Assembly: GCA_036873755.1 (NCBI GenBank)
Contig: JAVTVY010037342.1
Span: 62,001 to 126,000, forward strand
Direction of reading: 5' to 3'
DNA from: Hanleya hanleyi
Lineage: Eukaryota; Mollusca; Polyplacophora; Lepidopleurida; Hanleyidae
Length of the DNA stretch: 64,000 nt
Shown here: positions 1-12,559 of the stretch, piece after piece
How the letters are laid out: each line of letters opens with the position of its first letter
Numbering within the stretch: the first letter of the stretch is position 1
Program-made: the position numbers and the translations under genes
Notes under the pieces: model-generated
What the model was told of the DNA's origin: nothing
What the model saw: the letters and a program-made list of their open reading frames with translations, nothing else
Databases searched by the model: none

Positions 1-103
1 AATATACGCGTCTTTGAGGATCGACAGGAACAAATAGGCCAACTTTATGAATTACGACCGCTTATATTGGTCTAACAGGTCATCCTTTCTAAACAATATT
101 TGA

Positions 104-388
104 AGTAAAATGTATATTTATTGGTACTTGTTACCGCAAAATCATCCGCATGTCGACTGTCAAACAACGGTATATGAAGATACAAACACGCGTTCTGCAT
201 TCGGTAGTGCCTCAAAAAGAGATATTTTGATTGATCAGAATTCAAGAACGAAAGTCGGTTATTGGAGAAGGCCAGACCCCAACCATCTCTATGCTAATAC
301 TGACTTGATCATATCGACCGCCATTTTGCAGTTCGAAGGCAATGGAAATGTCAAATTTACGGTCGATTTGATATCCTTTGAAGAATAA
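104..388 (+). CDS. Possible coding segment, unrecognised (low confidence)
   Basis: An open frame whose first ATG is at 110 runs to a TAA at 386-388, giving about 92 residues ending in ...VDLISFEE. The composition is protein-like (mixed charged and hydrophobic residues, no simple repeat), and no copy elsewhere in the window was noticed. An in-frame TGA lies just upstream at 101-103. I recognise no family and see no clear splice acceptor or polyadenylation signal. It lies antisense to the presumed continuation of the ARMC5-like gene, probably inside its intron 3. It could be a terminal exon, an old retrocopy or chance. Confidence 0.15.
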   Translation, partial: SKMYIYWYLLPQNHPHVDCQTTVYEDTNTRSAFGSASKRDILIDQNSRTKVGYWRRPDPNHLYANTDLIISTAILQFEGNGNVKFTVDLISFEE

Positions 389-1010
389 ATTTTCATATCT
401 AGAGACAGGAGGACGCATTTTATGGGTAATCAAGAAGTTATAAATATAATAATATAATATGTGAGTTAGCTACTGTGACCGCCGACTTCGATTCACTCTA
501 GACGCTTTCTTGAAAATTAACAACATCAAGAAGACATTTTTATTCGAGAATTTGTCATTATAGTCCAACATTTATATTTGGTAACTCGATTTATCTCTTG
601 AAAAACTCGATTTTTATTCAGTATAACTCAATTTTTTTTTCCGCACACCTTAGGCGCGCATCTTCCCCTCAATGAAAAAACTCCATTTTTGGGGGCAAAA
701 CTCAATATGCAATAGTTTTTCATCGGGATTACCCGGATGAAAAAGTGGTAAAAAAACCCCTGAATAATGATATCACAGACCGGTTGAACGACATTATTCA
801 TCACCCACACCTGCTAAGAGTACATCGTGTCACTCGGTCAAATGTAATGATGGAAAGAAACTGCAAGATCTGTTCTGCAGAGGGGGAGGGGGGAGAACAC
901 CTACCGGGGCCGAGGTTATATGGAGTTCGGCAAGCAACACTGTAGTACTGTATGGTTGAAAACAGGACTATCAACAGACTGACAGGCCCTCAAAACAATT
1001 GTTTTGGAAG
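389..1010. other. AT-rich non-coding stretch
   Basis: No gene is supported here. The short open frames on both strands look random. This is presumably intron 3 of the ARMC5-like gene read on the minus strand. Confidence 0.4.
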
Positions 1011-2085
1011 AGTGGGGGTGGTTTTAGGGTGAAGTGTCAAAATATGGGGTCTCTATACATAACCCCATGCTTTATATAAAACACACACCAAAGCGTGAAA
1101 CGTAATTGGGTGAAAAAAAAAAAAAGGTTTATCTCCAAACAAAAAACACCAATATATTCTGGAATATCCAAGCTCATTGTTCAATTTTACCCGTCTTACA
1201 GAGCTGATGGACTGCCTTTTTCTCAAATCGACTTTGATACTGATTGGTCAGTCATGTCAGTCGCATGAACCATATATGGAAGTATCCATTCAACAGTTCA
1301 GGTGGAAATCAAATTTACAACTTTCTACAACCTCCAGAAGTGAATGGCGAAAGCATGACAACAGGAGAAGGAACACCTGGCTTACTGTTTTGGTATATAG
1401 TTGGTTTGTCGCCAGATGAAGTATATTCCAAAAAACAGGGAATGAATTTAGAACAAGATAATTTCAGACTTTGACCAAAAGAGCACAAAAGACATTTGTT
1501 AACAAGCCATCAGTTCATTCAACAATGCCTTGTTTTCTGTCAAATTTGCATTGATCACAGCAGGGACCAGAACACACGGACCAATATTTCCTGATGCACC
1601 TTACACTCGCCCCCCAACCCATGATACAAGGCCCCAATGACTTTAGCAGACAAAATACTTTAACTGAGCAGGTAGGCTCATGTATTTAAAATTCCAACCT
1701 CCCTCTGTGTGATATTGTGCAGTTCAACAACACTTTTGCAAAAATTAATTCACATATATATATCCATCACATTGACCAACCAGAAGTCTATTTGAGAAAA
1801 GGCAGTCCATCAGCTCTGCGAGATAGGCACAATGAACAGCGATATTGGATTTTGAATCACACAGCAAAGGTGTAAAAGTACACAAATATAATAATTTGAT
1901 GACAGGAATATACAGAGCGACACTTCTAGAATATGCTGACCAGTGCTTTTTTGCTTGGAGATATAGTTTATTTCTTGTTTTACTCAAAGTACGTTTCACG
2001 CCTTGGTGTGTTTCTATAAAAAGCATGGGATTATGTAGGGAGATCCCATATTTCAACACTTCACCCTAAAACCACCCTACACCAT
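1011..2085. mobile_element. Non-autonomous element with long terminal inverted repeats
   Basis: The ends read GGGTGGTTTTAGGGTGAAGTG in one orientation near 1013-1034 and in reverse complement near 2053-2074. The similarity continues inward for about 265-340 bp: both arms contain AACCCCATGC/AATCCCATGC and GAGCTGATGGACTGCCTTTT. The arms span about 1011-1275 and 1745-2085. The open frames inside follow the repeats and no transposase is visible. It lies in the ARMC5-like gene downstream of coding exon 3. Superfamily not assigned because no target duplication was resolved. Confidence 0.6.
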
Positions 2086-2360
2086 CGCAAAACTCTTATT
2101 TTAGGACCTGTGAACAGTCTGGAACTTTCAGACCTTTGAGATGTCCAAGATGAATTTCTTCATACATGCAGTTGGTATTCTTTTGAGATCCAATTAATTA
2201 CAGGAAATAAATGTTAAGAATGCATCCTAATTGAGCAAAAAGTCCACTTCAAAATCAATTTATTATCTTCATCCTGACAGCAAAAGCAACAAGTGCAAAT
2301 CTGGTTAACTACAAATAAATGCATGACCTGCAAAATCAGTTGTTTTTTTATCTCACTCAC

Positions 2361-2547
2361 CGTAATGCCCTGCAGTAGGTCAGCCTACACTCCTTCTTTT
2401 CTGTGTTTTTCAGGAATTCAACAATCAGTGGCACTGCTGCAGTCTCATGAATAGCTTCACAGCGCGAAAGATCCAGGGCTAAGTTAGCCAGAGTCCGAGT
2501 CACTCGGTTCTGTATCGACTCAGAGATGCTTTCTTGAAGGACTTGGA
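2361..2547 (-). CDS. ARMC5: ARMC5-like coding exon 3
   Basis: 187 nt, entering in phase 1 and leaving in phase 2. It encodes VQVLQESISESIQNR through to CRALR, which is one complete ARM repeat and the start of the next. The flanks are TTTGTAG (acceptor) and GTGAGTGAG (strong donor). No following exon was found between 2360 and 1. Confidence 0.85.
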
Positions 2548-5500
2548 CTACAAATTATTGCAAACACAAAATACAAGAACAAGCTTGTATTTTCCACTTG
2601 TTATTAACTGCTGCTTTTTGTAGATATCGCCATAATTATTATTTAAATAGCAGCCACTTTATCTATTTATTTCTCTTTTTCTATTTGCTATTCAACAGTT
2701 CAGTTAGTATGCATATACACTTATAACAACTGTCACAATAAACTGGTAAATATAGAATTATGCAGAGAAATTTCTTTTTATTCTCTAACAGATTTACATT
2801 TGAAGGTCAATGCAATAAATTACTAAATCAGTAACTTTATATTATTTACATACCCAAAGTTTGAATCCCATAACTGTTGGTCACCTGCAATTACAAAAGA
2901 AGTACCAGTATTATTTATGCTATCAAGAATGAACCTCAAAATAGCAATGTGTAGCACATGGAGAATTTGAAACATTGTCATGATTCTAAAGCGTGCGCTT
3001 TTGCAGATTAATCCGATACTTACATCGACTGGATAAGTGTAATAAACTCGATGGTTCCACTGTTTTTGTTCTGTCCTTATTTCAATTATCCAACAAATTT
3101 GGCAGGTGTAAACCACATTACCATGAACATAGCCATGTCATAGATGGTCGCTCACCCGAGCAATTTGGGGAAATATTCCCAAATATGGAACCACACTTTC
3201 CCACACTCCAATTTTCACATATATTTTGGACATATGTAATATCTTTAATATCTCAAAGCCTTGGGGAAGTTTTGTGACTTGGAATGAACTTTATTCCTCT
3301 CACAGAACTGTTGGTCAAAGTTACCCACATTAAAGTTTGCCACAGTTGGCAAACTGCACCACATTGTTTTGTTCATAGCCAACTTTGCTGAGGGTCTGTC
3401 TCACTCATTGATCATAATAGGCTGTGTGGTTATGGTATAAACTGATGCGAGTCAAAATTGGTAGTAGCTTATTATCTTTAGCAGTTTTATCGCAAGCAGA
3501 CAATTTTGTGCATTGAGCTTTGTATCACACTTTAAAGCTGTCAGTACTGGTCCAGGCTTGCCATATGTGTAAACATCCATTGGGGGCCAAAAGGGCTAAT
3601 GACATGAATGAGAGACATTTGATAATTAGCATACTTGAAGGTCCATCCTGGAAGACTTAATATGCATCACCTACAGGGTCTGTTAAATAATGATAATTAA
3701 AAACAAGCAGGTGATTGCCCAAACTGACCAAATAAGTTTCAGAATCAGACTGACAAGACTTGGATCAAATAGTTGTAAGCCAGGTTTGTTTTTGACAGTT
3801 TAACCACAAAGAAATAACTACAATTGCAAGGTTTATATCCATATTCCACATGGGTTGGATGTGTCATTTCAGTTGATCCAAGACTGTACTCGTATGGGCA
3901 TAGTTACTCAGTAGATCTTATGATAAATTCAACTGAAGCAAGACTGACATGACTGATATATAGCTTTAGAAATTGAGTAATACATATCAACAACTCAATA
4001 CCGAGGTGCTGCATTGTCGTTGACCATAGCTTTTTAGAGCTTCATCACATTGAGATAATAATCGAGGTGGAATAAGCAAATAACCTAGTTGTGTTTGTAT
4101 AATACTGTGTGTGACATTGTTCTGATTAGCCCCCTTTGTACTTGTTTTTCTCTTTCTCCTCTTGTATGGATCAAATGGAGAGTGGAGAGTACAGTAAAGT
4201 ATTATTATTGGTATTTTTGGAAACTATTGGTATAGAATTGATCATTATTACACGACTTCCCGGTTGTCTGAAAGTGGCAAAAAAGAAGAGTTATTGCCCC
4301 TTTTTCAGGAGCAAGATTCAGATACAGCAATGCCTTCAACATGGGCCTTGAAAAAGTCACCGTCATAAGTTCGTTTATAGACAGCGTCAGAAGATGATAG
4401 TGACCTGAAATATCACTGAACTGTTCTAGAGAGAAAGAAGTCAGAAGAAATCATGTAAAAATCCTTTGAAATAACTTTTTCCAGCAATTTTCAGTCCGTG
4501 CCTATACTTATAGTATGCACAAGGCAAAAGTTTACTCGTGGTTCACATTGCACTATGGAAAGGAAACGAGACGGTTTTTGCTATTTTTAGAAGACAGGCA
4601 AGGCCTGAAAGATCAACTTGATAAGCCATGCAGACGTTGAACTCCCTTCCGAACCTTTCTCAGTTCAATCTAGATTCATGGCTTAATTAGACTAATACGT
4701 GGGGATGTAGTTCAGCCAAGCTCGCATGATTGAAAAATGTAATCAATCGTCTTTCGAAAAATAACCTGTCATAACGTTTGTTCATAGGAAGGAAATTATG
4801 CTTGTATTTCATACTATGTCAAGCTGACGGAGACTTCTGTTCCATTGCTATGTTTTGATTGTTTGCCTGATCCATGAAAACGGAGGGGAAATCGCTTATG
4901 TTTTTGGTATGCCTCTTGTTTGAGGCTTCATCTTTGATATAACTGAAAAAAAAAAAAAATAAATAAACCAAATAAAAAAGTCTAAAAAAAATTAATAATG
5001 CAATTTTTGAGGATATTTGTTTTTCAAGTTTCCTAAATTTCATATGAATCGATTGTCGAAGTGTCGAAAACTTCTGTGTGAATATTTAACTGAGACTATA
5101 ACTAAAACCCAACTCACTGACTACGAACATTTTGTTGTATTAGAACAAAAACACTGTTCAGAACATGTTTTGTCTGTGGTGTGAGGTGCCCAGAAACACT
5201 CGTGAACATTCTGTTCGAGGGACAAGTTCGTGAAATCAAACCTGTTTGATTTTCAGAACATGTTTTCGTCCTCAAAACAGTTTTTGTCTTCAGTGTGTGG
5301 TGATCGTGAACATGTGTCCGAACATTTATCAACAGTTATCTAATCAACTGGCAGTTGTCAATCATGTGATGAAGCCGCTCTCACGTGACACAACAAAATG
5401 GCTCCCATCACATGACCGGCAGCCTTGCTGCTTGATCGCGGTGACTGGCGGTCAAGAGAAAATGTTCGCAGTGTGAGGTTACCACAAACAAAAACACAAA

Positions 5501-7012
5501 CAAACTGTTCTAATACAACAAAGAGTTCGTAGTGTTAGTTGGGCTTAACTAAAGAGACAAATGAAATATCACACATCCTTTTGTTGATTAGCAGGACTGC
5601 CCGGTTATTGAACACTTTTTGTCAATACGAGTGTGCAGGTCGGCCATGCAACCACGTATGGCCAGATAAGTAAGACTGGATAGAAGACTATATCTTTAGT
5701 AATAAATCGTCATTTAAAAGACTGGAGAAAATATACGGGGAGAGACTGTGAATAGTTGAAACGAATGGGGACCATTCATGGTATGAACATCCAAGTTTGC
5801 GCCCAGTTAATTATTGCAATCTGACTTAATAACCGCTCCTCTATCGGACATGTCGCTACTTAATTAGCGACATGTAGAGGAGCAGTTATTAAGTCTGAGT
5901 TTTAATCAGATTGAGTTTATTGGATACTTTTTCAGTGATGAATATATTTGAAACAAATCCGGTCAAATTGTTTGTCCTACAGTCTTGAGTATACCTCCAA
6001 GAATAATGAAACATGAATCAGCAATGTAAATCACAATTGTTTTCCGGTATGAACGTTGAAGATTCCACCAGCCTGAAATTTTGCCATTTTTCGGAGTGTC
6101 CATTATTCTCTGCAGTCAATCAGTGCTATTGCAAATATGAATCATGTGTAATGCTATCATAAACTTGTACTCATCGGAATTGTTCTATTTTTAGACGGAG
6201 TGGTGGCAAGAATTATACATCGTCTGCCAAACTCCGGTCATGTTGCACACCAAGATTTATAATGAAGATTCTCTATATTTGTGGGAACATTTTCAGCGAA
6301 ATTTCGTTCAATTTAACCAAACCCGCAATCAGGTATGAAATTGAGAAACTGGAGGTAATTTTTGGACACATTTTTTTCACCCAAATTTGTAACAGTGTTT
6401 CCCACCACAACGAGGGCTAAAGTAACGTGCAAAATTTTGTGAGTAAACAGAAAATTATCAACATGGCTTTGTAAGTCATTTTAATTTGTATTACAGTTGT
6501 CCTGTAATATTCTCAGAAAAGTTCGTCTAGGTAATAGGGCCAATAACAGGGCCTGTCCAATAACCGGGCAGTCATGCTAATACCGGTATCTTGATTGAGC
6601 TACAGCTCGATTGACATGTATCCCCAACCTGTTTAGTGATTCGGAAGTGGGTTAACATTGCATTCCAGTTTTTATATAATTACGAAATACATGTACTGAT
6701 AATTACAGCAGAACGAGCGCATTTCTCCATACACATGTTCCCCAGGATACTGAGTGTCAGATCAACCTGTGAATGCTGTGCAGACACTGCAGTCTGTGCA
6801 GAGCCAGAGGCAGAGTGTGATTGTGAAGACAGTTCGGCGACGCACGCCAACTTCAACAGCTTCTCCACGACCCCCAGACGACAGAGCTTCTCAACACCCT
6901 TCCTCTCCTTGAGCAGCTTTGTTCGCATAAATACCAAGGCATTGTAGACTTTTATCGAACAGCTGCTTTGCAGACAAGCAATCGTCTTCGAGTATCTCTC
7001 TTCAACATCCAT
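2361..7012 (-). CDS. ARMC5: ARMC5-like armadillo repeat protein, N-terminal exons (3' part outside the window)
   Basis: Three minus-strand coding exons join in frame: 7012-6707 (102 codons, donor GTAATT), 2884-2854 (31 nt, acceptor GCAG, donor GTATGT) and 2547-2361 (187 nt, acceptor TTTGTAG, donor GTGAGT). Together they give about 174 residues. Landmarks match vertebrate ARMC5: VDLTLSILGNMC (about residue 85), then a short linker, then SIQNRVTRTLANLAL, and AVPLIVEFL in the next armadillo repeat. In other animals ARMC5 has N-terminal ARM repeats and a C-terminal BTB domain and acts as a CUL3 ubiquitin-ligase adaptor, with RNA polymerase II subunit RPB1 as a known target. The BTB part is not visible and must lie left of position 1. 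The start is taken as the first in-frame ATG (7012-7010); the frame stays open upstream to a stop near 7066, but no ATG occurs there. The 3.8 kb intron 1 and the intron after exon 3 hold transposon debris. Confidence 0.85.
2854..2884 (-). CDS. ARMC5: ARMC5-like coding exon 2 (31 nt micro-exon)
   Basis: Acceptor TTGCAG and donor GTATGT frame a 31-nt exon encoding VTNSYGIQTL plus one base. It supplies exactly the segment equivalent to EVRRLGGILPL in human ARMC5, and it restores the frame between exons 1 and 3. Confidence 0.75.
5105..5545. mobile_element. MITE-like element with about 40 bp TIRs
   Basis: The left end (AAACCCAACTCACTGACTAC) and right end (reading AGCCCAACTAACACTACGAA in reverse complement) are inverted repeats continuing through TTTGTTGTATTAGAAC. 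Both sides are flanked by TAACTA (5099-5104 and 5546-5551), a possible target duplication. The interior has several GAACATGTTTT-type motifs and no coding sequence. It sits in intron 1 of the ARMC5-like gene. Confidence 0.65.
5823..5895. repeat. Foldback hairpin
   Basis: The left arm GACTTAATAACCGCTCCTCT and the right arm (its near-perfect complement ending TTATTAAGTC) close over a short loop around CTTAAT. The left arm carries a 5-nt bulge (ATCGG). It lies in intron 1 of the ARMC5-like gene. Confidence 0.7.
6707..7012 (-). CDS. ARMC5: ARMC5-like coding exon 1
   Basis: It encodes residues 1-102, beginning MDVEERYSK and ending KCARSA. It contains the first ARM-type helices (YNALVFMRTKLL, VEKLCRLGVVEKLLKLA), a Ser/Gln/Ala-rich linker where the human protein also has a low-complexity linker, and the TLSILGNMC helix. 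It ends in phase 0 before a GTAATT donor. Confidence 0.85.
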
Positions 7013-7940
7013 ATCAGATCTGACATCACTTTCGACCACGTGAAACCAATAAGAACCAGATACCTATTGCCGTCCTCTGTGACATAATGGATACATATAA
7101 ATAATGCTATCGGCAGTAATGATACGTCACGTGTTCTCATGCGTTCAAGGTAAAAGTATTTTGCGCCCGGCCCAAAAATATTTTATCTGCTCCGCCACCT
7201 GGCGGAGAACGCTTGAGTAGGGAGCATACATTTTTCTTTAATCTGAGCGGACGATCACAACCGCCGAACAGGGTTGTCTCCCATTAAGCCATCATGTCAG
7301 ATGCGAGGCAGCCTTTATTTTAATCCTATACAGGAATGGAATTCTGTTATTGCTGGCAGCAACGTGTTGTCTAGTGAAAGAAGGTCAAGAACAAATTTTT
7401 AAAACTACTTAGTAAAATTACCTTATCACAGAGCTGTAACTGCAAATTCAAAGCTGGGAACCATAAATTAACTATACCGTATTATTACAGGTCGCTTCAG
7501 AGATATCACATCTTCAGAGCGAATATGTGAGAAATGTACAGTCAGTGGCATCGGAAGCTAGATCTGACTGGGGGGGGGCACTATCCTAGCACTTTAGGCG
7601 AGGTTCTAGATGGCCGTAGGAGCATTTTGAGCGATTTCCGACAAATAAAACGCATTTTTTTTCTCAGATATTTCAACTGTTTTAATACTAGTTTGGTAAA
7701 AAAAAAAAAATAAAAAAAAATGAATAAAAAAACTGCTAACACACACACAGAAAACTTCTGCACCTAATCCGGATAACTTCGTCTTTCTTTCCGTCAAATA
7801 AACAACTATCCAGCTTACGTTTTGCCTCGAAAGAAATCAAGGATATCACGCTGCATGGTCTCTTCGACATGATGTTAATTTTCGGAATGTATAAAGATGG
7901 GTTTGAAAACGATGCGTAGAACCGAAGTGCTGACCTTACA
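7013..7940. other. Upstream flank of the ARMC5-like gene
   Basis: This stretch holds the presumed 5'UTR/promoter side of the ARMC5-like gene, read leftward. CACGTG E-box-type hexamers occur near 7036 and 7129. No TATA box or initiator is evident at a convincing place. The 7570-7740 portion has G- and A-runs and no gene. Confidence 0.3.
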
Positions 7941-8660
7941 ATTTTAGATCATTTGGTGCACTGGTGCACAAAATTTTGCAAACTAAATCTTCAAGTTGGA
8001 AAATATACTGTGAATATTGCCTGCAAACGGGAACTTGAACGATTCTCACTTATAATAGATATCCATGCAAGCATATTGAACTACATGCTGCATCTTGAAA
8101 ACAATACCGACCGGCCTATTCTTCAAGATGCAATCCTCTGTAGCAAAGCACTAGAAAACGATGAAATTGGATGGCAGATCTATTAATCATTATTGATGCA
8201 GAAAAATAATATCAGTGCTGAGGACAGTTTGCCACTGCAGCCCACTTAAAAACACCCAAAAGTAATGACGAATTGAAAACTATATACATACAATTCTATC
8301 AAGACAAACTACACGAGGCCGAAAAATTACTTATCTACAAACATATAGAACAAGCATATTCTATATCTCCTTATATAAACTATATAAAAAATCGAAACTA
8401 TAGGCAATCACTAACTAAACTTAGGATCTGCGCACATCGGCTCGAGGTAGAAACCGGCAGATATAGGAAAATAGACCGGAACAAACGATTTTGTAAACGA
8501 CAAAACAAACAAGATCGTTGAAGACGAGTATCATTGTGTTTGTATATGCTCGAGTGGTGAAAAACTTCGAAACATTCTATATGACATCATCAACAAATCC
8601 TGTCACCTATTCGGGCAACTAACTGACCTCGAACAATTCTATTTCCTGATTAACCCACCC
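7940..8660 (+). pseudogene. 3' end of a non-LTR retrotransposon (LINE) ORF2, broken
   Basis: The frames read like the C-terminal tail shared by many invertebrate LINE ORF2 proteins. There is a CKRELERF...IHASILNYMLHLEN block (about 8021-8096), then YRQSLTKLRICAHRLEVETG (8400-8460) followed by GRYRKIDRNKRFCK. After a frameshift near 8500 comes VEDEYHCVCIC, the degenerate Cys/His motif that normally follows. At least two frame breaks and a stop at about 8186 show it is dead. The endonuclease and reverse transcriptase domains are not present. The 5' truncation is typical of LINE insertion. Confidence 0.7.
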
Positions 8661-10665
8661 ACTAACCTTTCCCCAACACTATAGGGTTATACGGGCGTTA
8701 AGATAAGACCCCAAGGCGTTTAGATAAGGTGTTAGTGTAAAGCTCTCCACAAAGGTCATAGGGCAAATACAGTGGGTCTCTGCTTTCTCTACTAAGGGGG
8801 CAACTGGACCCCCAAAACGCTTTCTCTACTACTGTTAACGTAACAGTCACGTGGACATAACCCGAATCGTATTCTGCATCACGAGCGGTTCAATAAAATA
8901 CCACCCACGACCTATTCGGACCAGCCGGTCCATCTCTGCCCCAAATGCACTTTTTCTAGAAAATCACAATGGGAAGGGTCCCGGAGCGAAACGGTGAAAT
9001 TTTTGGAAAAGTACCGGGTAGGTCCATATAGCCCCATACTGGCTATGCGGGTATATAGGTCCATCCTGGGAAATTCACTCACGTTCATTGTGATATGGGT
9101 TGTTGGGTCTCGTTTTTCTCGTCTCGCCAAGAAAATCACAATGGGAAGGGTCCCGGAGCGAAACGGTGAAATTTTGCGAAAAGTCACCGAGGTCTGTACA
9201 TAGCTCCATATAGCTCCATACTGGCTATGGGGGGGGGGGGTGGTCAATTTTTTTTGTGGGTGTTACTATGGGTTGTGGGGTCTCGTTTTTTTCGTCTCCT
9301 CATTTAGAACACAGTGGGAAGGGTCCCGGAACGAAACGGTGAAAGTTGTCGAAAAGTACCGGGAAGGCCTGTATATAGCCCCATGTAGTCCCATACTGGC
9401 TATATGGGGGTATAGGTTCAACCTGGGAAATTCACACACGTTCATTGGGATATGGGTTGTTCGGATTTGTTTTTCACGTCTCGTCATTTAGAACACGATG
9501 GGAAGGGTTTCGAAGCGAAACGGTGAAATTTTTGGAAAAAGTTCACCGAGGCCTGGGTAGGCCCATATAGTCCCATACTGGCTATGTGGGATAGGTCCAT
9601 ACTGGGTGGACGTTTTGGGGTCTAGGTGAGGCCCTAATGATCCTATGGTGTCGTATGAGGTCTTATTTTGAAGCTCTCCGACTGATGCTGAAGGAGCATC
9701 CGACTGTTTTCAATATTCTGCGCCTGCGCAGTCTGACCGTAGTATAGAAAGCAGGCATTTTGGGGGGTATGTGGGTGTGTGTTTGAGGTAGAGATGGACC
9801 GCTATGGGTCCGAATGGGTCGTGGAAGGTGTCAAAGTGAAGCTTGTGTGAGGTAGGGTCAGAATGGCGTGTTTTTAAATGCCAGTCGCGTCAATCTGCGC
9901 ATGTGCAGTTGGGTGTAGTAAGTAAAGTGGCCATTTTGGGGCAGTGCAGGAAGGTATTTGGTGTCGAGACCTTTGACCCCTGCGCGCAATTTTCATCCGG
10001 TATGTTTTGTCAGCGAGCGCAGGGGCCAAAGGTCAGTTCCGGTCACGTGAACGGAAGCGGAAGTGACCTCACAGAGGTCATATGCAAATTATTGAGGTCA
10101 ACAGGTGTCCAAATGCTCTTGCAGAATACCGGATAATAATGGTGCGCATGGGTCAAAGGTCACTTCCGTTCAATATGAGAGGATGTAAAACGATGACCTC
10201 ACTTCCGAGCTCTGCGCTCCACACGCTTTGAGCTCCAAGAGCTTCGATCCAAGAGATCTGCCACACGGGAGCTCCCACCACCACCGAGCGTTGAGGCGCC
10301 ACCTGTCTTGTGACAACTTCCAGTTCCGGTCACGTGTCAGTAAACATGGAAAACCCCCGATGTAAGATGACGACCCGGATGTAAAACCACTGTACCCGGA
10401 TGGAAGACGGAGGAACGACGGACAAAACCCACTGGCCAACTGCGCATGCGTAGATTGGCGCGACTTCCAATGAAAACAAGTCAGTCTGACCCACGAGAGC
10501 TTCACACTGATACCCCATACAGTCCATTTGACCAGAGGTGGCCCCTCAATCACTCAACAAACCTCCACGGATCCACAAAATGCCTGCTTTCTATACTACG
10601 GCCAGACTGCGCATGCGCAAAATGATGAAAACGGACGATACATTAGTCCAGTCGGATCCCGCTCA

Positions 10666-10867
10666 CTCATTCACTCACTCACTCACTCACACACTCACTC
10701 ACTCACTCATTCACTCATTCACTCATTCACTCACTCACTCACTCGCCGTCGTTAGTGCGTCCATGCGTTAAGACGGGCGTTGGGAACGCCTCACTCACTC
10801 ACTCACTCACTCACTCACTCACTCACTCACACTCACTCACTCACTCACTCACTCACTCACTCACACA
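10666..10867 (+). repeat. ACTC tetranucleotide microsatellite, two blocks
   Basis: Two (ACTC)n tracts, about 10666-10744 and 10790-10866, are separated by about 45 bp of unique sequence. The open frames here read as THSLTHSL repeats and are not genes. The axis of the surrounding palindrome falls in this tract. Confidence 0.9.
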
Positions 10868-10938
10868 CACGCGCCCATACACTCATTGCGCATTGCGCCG
10901 CAAGGTCAATAGGGCTCGAAATGCGCTTTTATACTAAT

Positions 10939-11466
10939 CCTTCCTTCACTGCCCCAAAATGTCCACTTTCGCTACTACTCGAACTGATGACGTCACCGAT
11001 GACGTCACAGATGATGAGGACATCTCTCAAATCGTTGTCTACACCCCGAGAGCTACAAAATGACACCTCCCACGACGCATCCGGACTAAGGATGGTCCCT
11101 CTCTAACCCAAATACCTTCCTTCACTGCCACAAAATGTCCACTTTCGCTACTACTCCTACTGATGACGCCACCGATGACGTCACAGATGACGTGAACATC
11201 CCTCAAATCGGGATGTACACCCCGAGAGCTACAAAATGACACCTCCCAGGACGCATTCGGACCAAGGATGGTCCATCTCTACCACAAATACCTTCCTTCA
11301 CTTCCCCAAAATGCTCACTTTCGCTACCACTCCTACTGATGACGTCACCGATGACGTCACAGAGGACGTGAACATCCCTCGAATCGGGATGTACACCCCG
11401 AGAGCTACAAAATGACACCTCCCAGGACGCATTCGGACCAAGGATGGTCCATCTCGACATCAAATA
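10939..11466. repeat. 176 bp tandem repeat, three copies, with CRE-like sites
   Basis: Copies start with CCTTCCTTCACT at 10939, 11115 and 11291, and a diverged fourth start is at 11467; the spacing is 176 each time. Copies carry one or two perfect TGACGTCA palindromes (10987, 11000, 11176, 11340, 11352). The fourth start merges into the right palindrome arm. Confidence 0.85.
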
Positions 11467-12559
11467 TCTTCCTGCACTGCCCCAAAATTGCCACTTTACT
11501 TACTACAACCAACTGCGCATGCGCAGATTGACGCGACTTGCATTTTAAAACACGCCATGCTGGCTCTACCCCACACAAGCTTCACTTTGACACCTTCCAC
11601 GACCCATTCGGACCCATAGCGGTCCATCTCTACCCCAAACACACACCCACATACCCCCAAAATGCCTGCTTTTTATACTAAGGTCAGACTGCGGATGCGC
11701 AGATTATTGAAAACGGACGAACCATCAGTCCAGTGGGATGCTCCTCCACGAGAGCTTCAAAATATGACCTAATACGACACCATAGGATCATTAGGGGCTC
11801 ACCTAGACCCCAAAGCGTTCACCCAGTATGGACCTATCCTCCATAGCCAGTATGGGACTATATGGGGCTACCCAGGCCTCGGTGAACTTTTTCCAAAAAT
11901 TTCACCGTTTCGCTTCGAAACCCTTCCCATCGTGTTCTAAATGACGAGACGTGAAAAACAAATCCAAACAACCCATATCACAATGAACGTGTGTGAATTT
12001 CCCAGGTTGAACCTATATCCCCATATAGCCAGTATGGGACTACAGGCCTACCCGGTACTTTTCGAAAACTTTCACCGTTTTGCTCCGGGGCCCTTCCTAT
12101 TGTGTTCTAAATGATGGGACGTGAAAAACGAGACCCCACAACCCATAGTAACACCAAAAAAAAAAATTGACCACCTCTCCCCCATAGCCAGTATGGAGCT
12201 ATATGGAGCTATATACAGACCTCGGTGACTTTTCGCAAAATTTCACCGTTTCGCTCCGGGACCCTTCCCATTGTGATTTTCTTGGCGAGACGAGAAAAAC
12301 GAGACCCAACAACCCATATCACAATGAACGTGTGTGAATTTCCCAGGATGGACCTATATACCCCCATAGCCAGTATGGGGCTATATGGACCTACCCGGTA
12401 CTTTTCCAAAAATTTCACCGTTTCGCTCCGAGACCCTTCCCATTGTGATTTTCATGGCGAGACGGGGAAAACGAGACCCCACAACCCATAGTAACACCCA
12501 CAAAAAAAAATTGACCATCCCCCCCCCCCCCATAGCCAGTATGGAGCTATATGGGTCTA

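Noticed and set aside
7037..7039. GTG as start of the ARMC5-like protein
   Set aside because: A GTG start is not expected in an animal nuclear gene. The first in-frame ATG at 7012-7010 is adequate and the gene lacks upstream ATGs in frame.
8912..9491. Open frames on both strands in the palindrome arms
   Set aside because: The same peptides recur in each 172-184 bp subunit and in the inverted arm, so they reflect repeat structure and not genes.
10528..10937. Open frames reading THSLTHSLTHS
   Set aside because: They are translations of the ACTC microsatellite, open in several frames at once.
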